Below the pieces are notes generated by a model, which saw only the letters and a program-made list of their open reading frames with translations, ran no database searches and was not told the origin of the DNA. From the NCBI GenBank assembly GCA_017519145.1, contig JAFWTA010000025.1, forward strand, positions 1 to 64,000: 64,000 bases of DNA, read 5' to 3'. This stretch comes from Ruminococcus sp. Lineage in GTDB: Bacteria; Bacillota; Clostridia; Oscillospirales; Ruminococcaceae. This document shows, one piece after another, positions 7,574 through 15,420 of this stretch (positions are counted from its first letter, which is position 1; every line of letters begins with the position of its first letter). The translations under genes and the position numbers were made by a program.

Positions 7574-10264
7574 ATGAAAGCATTAAAAAAGACTATGGCG
7601 GGTCTTTGTGCGCTGTTCATCAGCGCAGGCTGTGTGTCCGTTTCAGGCACTGCGGACAGACAGACAAAGGCTTTTGCAGCAGCTAAAGACATCTCCTCAC
7701 AGATGGAATGGGGCACCCTCAGAATAGGCGGAGGCGGCTTCGTTTCGGGAATCGTCACAGGCAAGAAGGAAATGTACGCAAGAACAGACGTAGGCGGCGC
7801 GTACAAGTACAACTATGACACAGAGAGCTGGGAGCAGCTTTTCGGCTTCCTCACCGAGGCTGACCGCGGACTCCTCAGCGTTGACGCAATGGCAATAGAC
7901 CCTACCGATGACAACACGGTGTACTTCCTCTGCGGCTGTGCATACTTCTCAGCCGAGAAGACGGTCATCTTCAAGACCACAGACGGCGGCAAGACCTTCA
8001 AGGAGATAAATGTCACCAACCTTATAAAGGTAATGGGCAACGGTGACGGACGTCAGTGCGGCGAATCCATAGCCGTAGACCCCGACAACCCCAAGGTAAT
8101 ATATGCAGGCGGCGACGTTACTGCCGATGAGAAGTCAAAGTCCGCACTCATCAAGTCCACCGACGGCGGCGAGACATGGGAGCCTGTTATCGGCTACGAT
8201 GACCTCGGACTTTTCAAGGCGACCACAAAGTGGCCCACATGGACGGATAATATCGCCCGTTCAGTCACCTCCGACGCCTACAACAACCAGAACGGCGTTG
8301 CGAATATAGCTATCTCAGACGGAAAGGTATATGTGGGAACCTCCATTAAGGGAACTGCCAACGTTCACGTTGCAAGCACAAAGGACGACAAGTTCACCGT
8401 GCTCAGCAAGGACCTCCCCACAGATCACTTCCCCTCGCGTATAAATGTTGACGCAAACGGCAACCTCATTATCACCTACATGGCAGGACTTGCCTTCGGC
8501 GGAACCTCCGGCGGCGCATACAAGTATGACGTCAAGGCAGGCAAGGCTGCGGATATCTCACCCTCGGGCAACGGCTTCGGCGAGATATATCCCGACCCCA
8601 AGAACCCCGACCACCTTATCGCAACTACCTGCGGCGTATGGGCAGGACAGATGTATTCTGCCGACGCATGGGACAGAGATGCAGTTGCATGGGGCGACCA
8701 GTTCTTCCGCTCAACTGACGGCGGAAAGACATGGGAGGGCATCACTCCCGGCAAGGAAAAAGGCTGGAACCAGCCCTGCGAGGCTGACTATATACAGACA
8801 GGCGGCTACGACTGGATAAAGGACAAGGCTATCCACTGGGTAGGCGCGATGGTCCTCGACCCCAGAGACCCCTCAAGAGCATTCCTCACCTCGGGCAACG
8901 GCTCATTCGTCTGCACCGATATATGGGGTGAGCTTCCCGTATACACCTTCCATCCCGACGGTATCGAGGAGGTAGTTTCCCTCGATTTCACCAGCACCAA
9001 GGACGGTCTTGACCTGTCCGCCATCGGCGACTATGACGGCTTCGTTCACGAGTCCGAGGACAAGATAGGACTTCAGTACAAACCCAACATGGGCTCCACA
9101 TCTGCCATTGCAGTATGCTCTCAGAATACAGATGTATGGGCAAGAATAGCCGAGGGCGACAACGGCGGCGGCTACTACACCACTGACCGCGGCAAGACAT
9201 GGAATTCATTTACACCTGCTGCAAAGGGCGGCAAGCTGGCTATCGCAGAGATAAGTGCAGGCAAGTACCGCATATTCAATACGGGCAAGGAAGACGGCGC
9301 AGTTTCATACAGCGATGACTGGGGCAAAACATGGAGCAAGTGTGAAGGTATCCCCTCACAGTACGGCTCCAAGTCCACAATGCTCCTCATCGAGCCCGAT
9401 GACCCCAATACAGTCTATGCCTATGCAACATACTTCAACTCCTCATGGCATTACTCAAAGGACAAGCCCGATGCTACCGACGCACAGTATAAGTTCTGCG
9501 TCAGCACAGACGGCGGCAAGACCTTTACCTCCACAGACGTTTGTATGTACGACCAGTGCGACAGCGCAGGACGTATCGCATACCTCGGCAAGGGTCACCT
9601 TATCCTCGGCGGCGGCTGGTACGGAATGTACGACGCCGTTGTAAAGGACGGCAAGGCAGCTATAACCAAGATAGACGGCGTAAGCTACTGCAAGACCGCA
9701 GGCTACGGCGCTCCCGAAAAGGCAGGCGGCCCCAATACCATCTACTTCTACGGCAAGCCCGAGGACTCAGACCCCGAGGGTATCTACCGCTCAACAGACG
9801 GCTGCAAGACATGGGTATGCATCAATACCGACCATCTCTACGGCGGCACAGGCAACGGCAACTACATCGTAGGCGATATGGACGAGTTCGGCAAGGTATA
9901 TATGTCCACAGTAGGCTGCGGTATCGTATACGGAAAGCTTTCAGGCAGTGAGCCTGCACCCTCCAAGACTACCACAACTACCGCAAAGACAACGACCACA
10001 ACAACTACTGCCACATCGACTACCACAGCAGTTACCACCACCACCACAGGCAAGGACTACAAAGCAGGCGACGCCAACTGCGACGGCACTGTTGAGCTGG
10101 CTGACGCTATCCTCATCATGCAGAGCCTTGCAAATCCCAACAAGTACACTATTACAGAGCAGGGCAAGCTCAACGGCGACGTTGACAAGTCCACCACGGG
10201 ACTTACCTCCAACGACGCGCTGAAGATACAGGAGTTCCTGCTCCACAAGATAGACAGCCTTTAA
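7574..10264 (+). CDS. GH74 xyloglucanase with type I dockerin
   Basis: 896 residues: a signal peptide (to about residue 35, ending ...KAFAAAK), a GH74 twin beta-propeller catalytic region (about 40-790), a Thr-rich linker (about 795-825) and a C-terminal dockerin (about 826-896). At least seven Asp-box/BNR motifs mark the propeller blades, for example TTDGGKTF, STDGGETW, STDGGKTW, TTDRGKTW and SDDWGKTW. GH74 enzymes cleave the beta-1,4-glucan backbone of xyloglucan. The dockerin shows two calcium-loop repeats, DANCDGTVELAD and a second, DVDKSTTGLTSND, that is one residue longer than the usual 12. It should be secreted and docked on a cohesin scaffold or the cell surface. Catalytic Asp residues were not assigned. 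AGGAAG precedes the ATG. Monocistronic. Confidence 0.92.
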   Translation: MKALKKTMAGLCALFISAGCVSVSGTADRQTKAFAAAKDISSQMEWGTLRIGGGGFVSGIVTGKKEMYARTDVGGAYKYNYDTESWEQLFGFLTEADRGLLSVDAMAIDPTDDNTVYFLCGCAYFSAEKTVIFKTTDGGKTFKEINVTNLIKVMGNGDGRQCGESIAVDPDNPKVIYAGGDVTADEKSKSALIKSTDGGETWEPVIGYDDLGLFKATTKWPTWTDNIARSVTSDAYNNQNGVANIAISDGKVYVGTSIKGTANVHVASTKDDKFTVLSKDLPTDHFPSRINVDANGNLIITYMAGLAFGGTSGGAYKYDVKAGKAADISPSGNGFGEIYPDPKNPDHLIATTCGVWAGQMYSADAWDRDAVAWGDQFFRSTDGGKTWEGITPGKEKGWNQPCEADYIQTGGYDWIKDKAIHWVGAMVLDPRDPSRAFLTSGNGSFVCTDIWGELPVYTFHPDGIEEVVSLDFTSTKDGLDLSAIGDYDGFVHESEDKIGLQYKPNMGSTSAIAVCSQNTDVWARIAEGDNGGGYYTTDRGKTWNSFTPAAKGGKLAIAEISAGKYRIFNTGKEDGAVSYSDDWGKTWSKCEGIPSQYGSKSTMLLIEPDDPNTVYAYATYFNSSWHYSKDKPDATDAQYKFCVSTDGGKTFTSTDVCMYDQCDSAGRIAYLGKGHLILGGGWYGMYDAVVKDGKAAITKIDGVSYCKTAGYGAPEKAGGPNTIYFYGKPEDSDPEGIYRSTDGCKTWVCINTDHLYGGTGNGNYIVGDMDEFGKVYMSTVGCGIVYGKLSGSEPAPSKTTTTTAKTTTTTTTATSTTTAVTTTTTGKDYKAGDANCDGTVELADAILIMQSLANPNKYTITEQGKLNGDVDKSTTGLTSNDALKIQEFLLHKIDSL

Positions 10265-10284
10265 TCACCGATAATCAAAACATG

Positions 10285-10330
10285 AGCCATAGCACTTCTG
10301 ATACAACGTCAGAGGTGCTATGGCTTTTTA
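10285..10330 (+). terminator. Intrinsic terminator of GH74
   Basis: A 16-bp stem, AGCCATAGCACTTCTG/CAGAGGTGCTATGGCT with one G-T wobble and a 9-nt loop, then TTTTTA. It is related in sequence to the terminator at 11303-11349 behind the next gene. Confidence 0.9.
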
Positions 10331-10347
10331 TATACCGCCGCGAAGTC

Positions 10348-10376
10348 TTGACAACTCTCCGCACAGCCGTTATAAT
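10348..10376 (+). promoter_or_regulatory. Promoter of the DUF4261 gene
   Basis: TTGACA, a 17-bp spacer and TATAAT, 33 bp before the start codon. Confidence 0.85.
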
Positions 10377-10408
10377 TAGATTATCATTTTATTTAAGGGG
10401 GAGATACC

Positions 10409-11290
10409 ATGGATAACAACAACGAGACCTTTACTCAGGACCTCAGCGGCGAGGAGCACAACGGAGCAGTCTTCGGTATGCAGCTTTTTATGCGCGAACA
10501 ATGCCCTATGCCCGACAAGGAGCTCATGACCTCGGTGATGCAGAAGCATCTGGGAGCTGTCCTGAACTACAGCTATGACGACGGCTTTGCAGGCTTTTCC
10601 GCACTGGAGTACAAGACCCGATTCAACGGCAAGGAAATACCGCCGTCGCTTCTCATAACAAAATGCTGTGAGGCAAAGCCCGAGACCATCGATGCCTTTA
10701 CAAGAAGCCAGATGTGGAGCTGTCCCGACCATGACAGAGTTTTGTCCGAATGCAGATATCAGGTAGTTGCCACCGATCTGCTCGGCGCGGCTCTCTCCGC
10801 ATCCGACCGTGCTGATATGCTCATGAACTTCCTCGAAGCCCTTGTGGAGCTGTATCCCACCTGCGAGGCGGTCTACTTCATGACCTCGGGAAAGATGTTC
10901 ATGGCGGAGGACATACGCAGTCATAATATCCCCCGCGAGAGCAGGTTCATATACTTTGCGGTAAATGTGCGCTTCTTCAAAATTCAGGACACAGATGATA
11001 TGCTGGTGGACAGCATAGGCATGAGCACACTCCATCTGCCCGACCTCCAGTACCACTTCCACAGCCTTGACCCAAACCCAATTGTGAACCACGCCTACAA
11101 TATGCTGTCATATATTTTCGAGAACGACTGTCCCATAAAGAGCGGCGACACCATCGACGGCATAGATAACGGCGAAATGACCATGGACGTACAGTGGGGC
11201 TGTCATTATGAGGAGTCTATGGTACAGCCAAAGAGAGAGGTCATAGACATCTGCGCAGGCAGATTTGCCTCAGGCGACCGCGAATACTGA
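10409..11290 (+). CDS. DUF4261-domain protein
   Basis: 293 residues, cytoplasmic, without signal peptide or membrane segments. The C-terminal three quarters fit the DUF4261 family: an ALVELYPTCEAVYFMTSGKM core, FIYFAVNVRFF, MSTLHLPDLQYHF and YIFENDCPIKSGDTIDG. Members are widespread in gut Firmicutes; their function is not established and no catalytic residues are evident. AAGGGGGAG precedes the ATG. A strong promoter of its own and a terminator make it monocistronic. It lies between GH74 and the phage module, transcribed toward the latter's 3' end, and shows no sign of belonging to either. Confidence 0.75.
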   Translation: MDNNNETFTQDLSGEEHNGAVFGMQLFMREQCPMPDKELMTSVMQKHLGAVLNYSYDDGFAGFSALEYKTRFNGKEIPPSLLITKCCEAKPETIDAFTRSQMWSCPDHDRVLSECRYQVVATDLLGAALSASDRADMLMNFLEALVELYPTCEAVYFMTSGKMFMAEDIRSHNIPRESRFIYFAVNVRFFKIQDTDDMLVDSIGMSTLHLPDLQYHFHSLDPNPIVNHAYNMLSYIFENDCPIKSGDTIDGIDNGEMTMDVQWGCHYEESMVQPKREVIDICAGRFASGDREY

Positions 11291-11302
11291 TATATAAGCT
11301 TA

Positions 11303-11349
11303 AAGCCATAGTATTTCTGATGTGCAGTCGGAAATACCATGGCTTTTTT
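11303..11349 (+). terminator. Intrinsic terminator of the DUF4261 gene
   Basis: A stem of about 15 bp, AAGCCATAGTATTTC/GAAATACCATGGCTT with one A-C mismatch, then six T residues. Several stem positions differ from the GH74 terminator in a compensated way. Confidence 0.85.
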
Positions 11350-11355
11350 GATTTG

Positions 11356-11427
11356 AGCCGTCAGCATGATGCAGGGGCGGCATTCCGCCGCCCGATAATA
11401 AAGCGGCGAAGCCGCTCCCTGACGGCT
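11356..11427. repeat. Nested inverted-repeat element (three-way junction)
   Basis: Outer arms AGCCGTCAG (11356-11364) and CTGACGGCT (11419-11427) enclose two inner hairpins: GGGCGGC/GCCGCCC with loop ATTCC (11375-11393) and AGCGGC/GCCGCT with loop GAA (11402-11416). It lies just downstream of the last phage-module gene, is non-coding and lacks a T tract. Confidence 0.6.
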
Positions 11428-11440
11428 GAAGGCTAAACTT

Positions 11441-12364
11441 TTATCTCGGGAATTTATCGCGGTACACGCCTATCTCCGTGACTACTCCCCTGCCGGTGCC
11501 TCTGATGCTGACAGAGCCTACACGCTCCGAGGAGACGGAGCCGAAGCTGACGAGGTCGGAGAGATCCTCGCCCTTATAGCCTGCATAGGAGCAGAAAAGC
11601 CTTTTCTGTCCGCGGAAGTCATACTTATCGCGGTAGGCAAGAGCCTCGGGCGGATCGTAGAGAAAGCGCATATCAAGGTCGAAGTACTTATGGCGGACTA
11701 TTTTCAGCGCCTCGGCGTCGGTGTCCGCAAGGTCAAAGTCTCCGTAGGTTCCGCCCATATTCGCCATATGGTAACCGCTGGCAAGACGGCTGTCGGTGAG
11801 CTCCGTCCCGATGGAAAGCAGCTTTTCTCCCCTGAGGTCAAACACCGCAGGGGAAGCAGCAGAGCTTATCATGACCTTGTTGGTGCCTCTTATATAGGGA
11901 TATGTGCCCAGCAGCTTATAGGCGAGATTAGACGCCGCGTCCCACATTGAGGTGTTGGGTCTGACATAGATATAGCTGCTGTCGTCGGAGTTGTCCTCGT
12001 GGGTGACATAGGGCAGAGAGTAAAAGTTCTCCATAAGTGCATTGAAGGACATATGTGATTTGAGTCCCGGCTCTATCTGATTTTGCGTGAGCAGCGAGGT
12101 AAAGCCTCGCGAGCTGACATTCATGAACATCTCCCCGTCAGCTCTTTCCCAGCGGATATTGTCTACAAGTCCGTGGTGTATCATATTGCCGTTAATCAGC
12201 AGTATCACCTCCGCCGCGTCCTCATAGGAGTTTCTCACGGCTCTGACTCTTGCTCTGAGGGTGGTATAGGGAGTGTAAAGGTCCTTGTCGAACACGAAGC
12301 TGAGCACCTTTGCCTCCGCAAGAGATGTTCCGTCGGCGGTCTTTATAATTACAGAAGCGGTCAC
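11441..12364 (-). CDS. Phage tail hub-like protein (XkdQ / gpD type)
   Basis: 307 residues, last gene of the phage module. The middle part, SMWDAASNLAYKLLGTYPYIRGTNKVMI, and the N-terminal beta-rich segment with ...LINGNMIHHGLVDNIRWER... resemble the XkdQ/YqbQ and late-control gpD family, which forms the hub at the tail tip. Assignment is by general resemblance only. It starts with GTG at 12364, overlapping the upstream stop by 4 bp (GTGA), so translation is coupled. It is the only tail-tip-like gene here; tape-measure, sheath and baseplate genes are absent. No transmembrane segments. Intact, with no frameshift. Confidence 0.55.
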   Translation of the reverse strand: MTASVIIKTADGTSLAEAKVLSFVFDKDLYTPYTTLRARVRAVRNSYEDAAEVILLINGNMIHHGLVDNIRWERADGEMFMNVSSRGFTSLLTQNQIEPGLKSHMSFNALMENFYSLPYVTHEDNSDDSSYIYVRPNTSMWDAASNLAYKLLGTYPYIRGTNKVMISSAASPAVFDLRGEKLLSIGTELTDSRLASGYHMANMGGTYGDFDLADTDAEALKIVRHKYFDLDMRFLYDPPEALAYRDKYDFRGQKRLFCSYAGYKGEDLSDLVSFGSVSSERVGSVSIRGTGRGVVTEIGVYRDKFPR

Positions 12365-12756
12365 GGGTCATCGCTCCTCTCTATGGTCTCGGAAGTAGTC
12401 AGTGTCACCGATATTTCTGCCCATTCGCCGCCCTTGTCCTCAAGGGAGTAGGACAGCATTCGGCAGCCGCTGAATATGAGCCCCATGTACTCCACGGAAA
12501 AGTCCGCAGGGGAGTGGACAAGGGCGTTGAAGCCGAGAACAAAGTCCCCGGGCTGCCCCTGAGTGCAGACCCTGCCCGAAAAGGACAGCCTGCTGCTCCT
12601 GAAAGCGGAGTTGGTCACGGCAGTGCCGCCGTCAGCGGTGGACTCCTCATTGAGCACCCTTGCCGCCGAAGCTTTAAAGCTCTCACAATATACGGTGATG
12701 CCGCCTATATCCACGGGAACGGCTTTGCGGCAGGAAAAGGCAGTTACCTCACTCAT
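12361..12756 (-). CDS. Phage-module protein, possible tail component
   Basis: 131 residues, predicted all-beta (GDFVLGFNALVHSPADFSVEYMGLIFSGCRMLSYSLEDKGGEWAEISVTLTTSE). No family is recognised. Its position between a connector/terminator-like gene and a hub-like gene suggests a minor tail or tail-tube-like protein. The ATG follows AAAGGAG and overlaps the preceding gene by 4 bp (ATGA); its own stop overlaps the next start. The tight coupling supports a single morphogenesis operon. Confidence 0.6.
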   Translation of the reverse strand: MSEVTAFSCRKAVPVDIGGITVYCESFKASAARVLNEESTADGGTAVTNSAFRSSRLSFSGRVCTQGQPGDFVLGFNALVHSPADFSVEYMGLIFSGCRMLSYSLEDKGGEWAEISVTLTTSETIERSDDP

Positions 12757-13163
12757 GAGCTGCTCCTTTCAATTTTGGTGATACCGCTGGCGCCCAGCTT
12801 TATCGTCAGCACAAGGCGCTGTATATTGCTGTCGAACTTCACGCTCATCTTGGTGAGCTTGCAGGTAAGTCCCGACATATCCCCCACCACCGCCGATATC
12901 TTCTCATCGTAGTAGCTGTAAAGCTGCACCATTGAGTAGTTTTCGGGAGCCGTGACGTTTATCTCCACCTCAGCCTTGAACGGCACATAGACCATTGCAG
13001 GCGCATAGATGGGCGCCGAGGACTCAAAGGCGCTTATCCCGACAACAGTGAAAAATCCGCTGCCCTTGCGCTCCATCGCCATGGCGTCAAAGGCGCTGTA
13101 CACATTGGAAACGTCCTGCGCCCTGAGTCTTGAAATGATATTCTGGATCAGATCCCTGAGCAT
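12753..13163 (-). CDS. Phage-module protein, possible tail terminator/completion protein
   Basis: 136 residues. It begins with an amphipathic helix (MLRDLIQNIISRLRAQDV) and continues as a mixed alpha/beta domain with a VEINVTAPENYSMVQLYSYYDEKI segment. Size and position (after the connector-like gene, before the tail-like genes) fit a tail-completion or terminator protein, but I recognise no diagnostic motif. The start at 13163 is chosen because GAGGAGG lies seven bases upstream; the open frame extends to 13271 only across the previous gene. Confidence 0.55.
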   Translation of the reverse strand: MLRDLIQNIISRLRAQDVSNVYSAFDAMAMERKGSGFFTVVGISAFESSAPIYAPAMVYVPFKAEVEINVTAPENYSMVQLYSYYDEKISAVVGDMSGLTCKLTKMSVKFDSNIQRLVLTIKLGASGITKIERSSS

Positions 13164-13164
13164 T

Positions 13165-13530
13165 TTATACCTCCTCCTCACTTGAAAAGCTGCTGAAAAT
13201 GAAGTGCTGCGGCTTGATAAGGTCACTGCATATCTGCATATAGTCCCTGACCAGCAGCTTTGAGTACTCATATGCGGAGTTCTGTGACTCCTTCAGCACC
13301 TTTCCTGCGTATGTGACTGCGGCGCGTTCCCTTGCGGCAAATATCTGCTGCACTCTGTAATAGGCAATGGCAGCGGCAAGGAAATTCAGCCTTGTATCCG
13401 TCTGGTCAGCCCCGGGACGGAGCATCATGCCCGTTTCATACACAGCGAGATTGATTATTCTGAAGTACTCCTCGCCGTTGCGCTGTCCCGTAAATATCTC
13501 AAATATTTTAAGAGCTGCATCTACGTCCAT
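13165..13530 (-). CDS. Phage-module protein, possible head-tail connector
   Basis: 121 residues, predicted largely helical (DAALKIFEIFTGQRNGEEYFRIINLAVYETGMMLR...LNFLAAAIAYYRVQQIFAARERAAVTYAGKVL). Small helical proteins directly after capsid genes are usually head-tail adaptors. There is no recognisable domain signature. The ATG is preceded by AGGAGGG. It is 10 bp downstream of the protease gene and 1 bp before the next coding start. Confidence 0.55.
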   Translation of the reverse strand: MDVDAALKIFEIFTGQRNGEEYFRIINLAVYETGMMLRPGADQTDTRLNFLAAAIAYYRVQQIFAARERAAVTYAGKVLKESQNSAYEYSKLLVRDYMQICSDLIKPQHFIFSSFSSEEEV

Positions 13531-13540
13531 AAACTCCCTC

Positions 13541-14371
13541 CTATCTCATGGAAAATCCCTCTGTGGGGTCGGCTTCCTTTGTATCGGGAGCAAGCTGCAC
13601 CTCAGCCCTGCCCCTGCCGCACTGCTCCTCAAAGGACCTGCGGAGGGCGATGAGCTGCTTGGTGGTAAGGCTTGCCGCGGAGAGGGAAGCGATATCCGCT
13701 GCGGACCTTCCCCCTGCAAAGTAAGCCAGCCTGCGGATATCGCGGCGGAGCTCATCGTCTGCCGCAGAGATATCCTCGCCCTGAGCCTTTACTGTGTCGG
13801 ACTCGGTGTACTTCTTGGTGACACCTGCATTTACCTGCGCAGGCACAGCCACGAAGCTCCACTCATAGGCGTCGGTGATATCGTCAAGTATGGTGTGGCA
13901 CAGCTTTCCGCCGTACTTTCTGCCCTTGATGTGATTGCAGGAGGTCACAGCCTTGTCGCTGCCGCAGACCGAGCAGATACGCTTGGCTGCCGCACAGGAG
14001 ATGCTGACCTCCTTTTTTATGCCGCCGTCTATTTCCGCGATGAGGTTTTTGTTCTCCTCGGTGCGTACCATATACGCCATTGCCCTGAGGTACTTGTAGG
14101 GCTCACCGTTTGCGGCAGTACGGGACTCATCGGTAACAAGCTCCGTATCGAAAATACGGGCGTTCTGGTTGGCAGCGGCAGTGTCATGGTCGAAGATGCC
14201 TGTCCTGCCCACAAATCTCTCCTTCAGGGACTCAAGTGCCCCGTCGGAAAATCTCTCGCAGTCGCGGTCGATATCGTTGTCGCAGAGAATGACCGAGAAG
14301 ACGTAGACCTCGTCCTCTGTGAGCTTTCTCCGCGTAAATCTGTTTATTTTATCGAGAATGATATTGTCCAT
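13541..14371 (-). CDS. Prohead maturation protease-like protein with Cys cluster
   Basis: 276 residues. The stretch LKERFVGRTGIFDHDTAAANQNARIFDTEL...YKYLRAMAYMVRTEENKNLIAEIDGGIKKEVSISC...DAYEWSFVAVPAQ resembles HK97-type prohead proteases, with a plausible His (FDHD) and Ser (VSISC) pair. An unusual insert, CSVCG...C.H...GGKLC, looks like a small zinc site. The C-terminal third is rich in Ala/Arg. Start at 14371 after GGAAGGAG; the frame open to 14395 is not used. In most HK97-like phages the protease gene precedes the capsid gene, but here it follows it. Intact frame. Confidence 0.65.
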   Translation of the reverse strand: MDNIILDKINRFTRRKLTEDEVYVFSVILCDNDIDRDCERFSDGALESLKERFVGRTGIFDHDTAAANQNARIFDTELVTDESRTAANGEPYKYLRAMAYMVRTEENKNLIAEIDGGIKKEVSISCAAAKRICSVCGSDKAVTSCNHIKGRKYGGKLCHTILDDITDAYEWSFVAVPAQVNAGVTKKYTESDTVKAQGEDISAADDELRRDIRRLAYFAGGRSAADIASLSAASLTTKQLIALRRSFEEQCGRGRAEVQLAPDTKEADPTEGFSMR

Positions 14372-14404
14372 AATATCTCCTTCCGGAATAGACATTCAAT
14401 GTAG

Positions 14405-14426
14405 GGGGCGATGCCTTCATCGCCCC
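14405..14426. repeat. Hairpin between capsid and protease genes
   Basis: Perfect 9-bp stem GGGGCGATG/CATCGCCCC with loop CCTT in the only sizeable gap (80 bp) inside the phage module. With no T tract it may be an mRNA stabiliser or processing site that adjusts capsid yield. Confidence 0.5.
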
Positions 14427-14451
14427 GCACTAAGCACTAACAACTGATCTC

Positions 14452-15417
14452 TTACTCTCCTGCCTCCACAGTGAGCACCTTTACTGCCTCGGGAGTTATC
14501 TTTCTGAAGCCGCAGGTCACGGACACTGTCATCTGGTCGAGCTGACGGTCGATGAGCTTGTCTGTCTCCATGACAAGGTCGGTGCTGGTGATGAACTCCA
14601 GAGCAAAATCGCGGTCGATACCGATAACAGTATCAGCTCCCGCAGCAGAGGTCTTGATGAGCTCAGCACCGAAGGGAAGAATGAGCCTTCCGTCGGGAGT
14701 TGCGGCACAGTCCTTGAGCTGCTCCATAGCTGCTATCTTGGAAGCAAGCTCGGGAGAAGCGATGACGGTGGTCATATCGAAGCAGTCGAACTCGCCGTAA
14801 AGTGCGGCAAGGTCGTCATAGGTGAGCGCCTCGGTGGTGATGGGCTCAACGTCCTCCACGAGTACCTCCACAGCCTTCTTCACAACGGATGCGGCAAGTC
14901 TTACGCCCACGCTTCTGAGCATGACGCCGAAAACGTCGAGCCTCTGCTGGCGGATAGCCTCGTAGGAAGCGCTGATGAGTCTGCCGAACTTCTCAAGAAC
15001 GGTAGCCTCCGCGCCCTCTCTCACTGTTGCCTCGGGGAGAGCCGTTGCCTCGGCGGTAGTGGAATAGGCTGCCTTATCGTCAAGTACACAGCCAAGATAC
15101 TGGCTGCTTGCGCAGACTGTCTTTGCGGCGCAGACCGATCTCAGCACTGTCTCGTCAAAGCCCTTTCTGATGCAGCGCGTTACGAACTCGGGGAAAAGAA
15201 CTGCTGTCTCGGTGGTAGAGAAGAACTTCTCCACGCAGTCGCAGTCCTGACCGTTTATCCTGATGTTGAAGCGCTTGAGCTGTCTCTCGAAAGCGTCCAG
15301 CTTCTCAAGGGGAGTTCCTGCGTATGCCGAGGAGGGGTCAAGCTCCTCGAGAGCGGCTGTGAAAGACTTGCCGCTGAGATTGTAGAGACCCTTTTCAAGC
15401 TTGATATCGTTATACAT
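14452..15417 (-). CDS. Major capsid protein
   Basis: 321 residues, of a size and position typical of HK97-fold capsid proteins. It has a helical N-terminal part (about 1-110), a middle carrying TAEATALPEATVREGAEATVLEKFGRLISASYEAIRQQRLDVFGVMLRSVGVRLAAS (spine helix-like), and a C-terminal beta region with GADTVIGIDRDFALEFITSTDLVMETDKLIDRQLDQMTVSVTCGFRKITPEAVKVL, characteristic of capsid P and A domains. No long N-terminal scaffold (delta) domain is obvious. Strong GGAGGATG site; separated from the portal stop by 3 bp. Intact. Confidence 0.75.
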   Translation of the reverse strand: MYNDIKLEKGLYNLSGKSFTAALEELDPSSAYAGTPLEKLDAFERQLKRFNIRINGQDCDCVEKFFSTTETAVLFPEFVTRCIRKGFDETVLRSVCAAKTVCASSQYLGCVLDDKAAYSTTAEATALPEATVREGAEATVLEKFGRLISASYEAIRQQRLDVFGVMLRSVGVRLAASVVKKAVEVLVEDVEPITTEALTYDDLAALYGEFDCFDMTTVIASPELASKIAAMEQLKDCAATPDGRLILPFGAELIKTSAAGADTVIGIDRDFALEFITSTDLVMETDKLIDRQLDQMTVSVTCGFRKITPEAVKVLTVEAGE

Positions 15418-15420
15418 AAT

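Noticed and set aside
13367-14404. 345-codon plus-strand frame
   Set aside because: Shadow of the protease and connector genes, whose frames show the recognisable proteins and ribosome binding sites.
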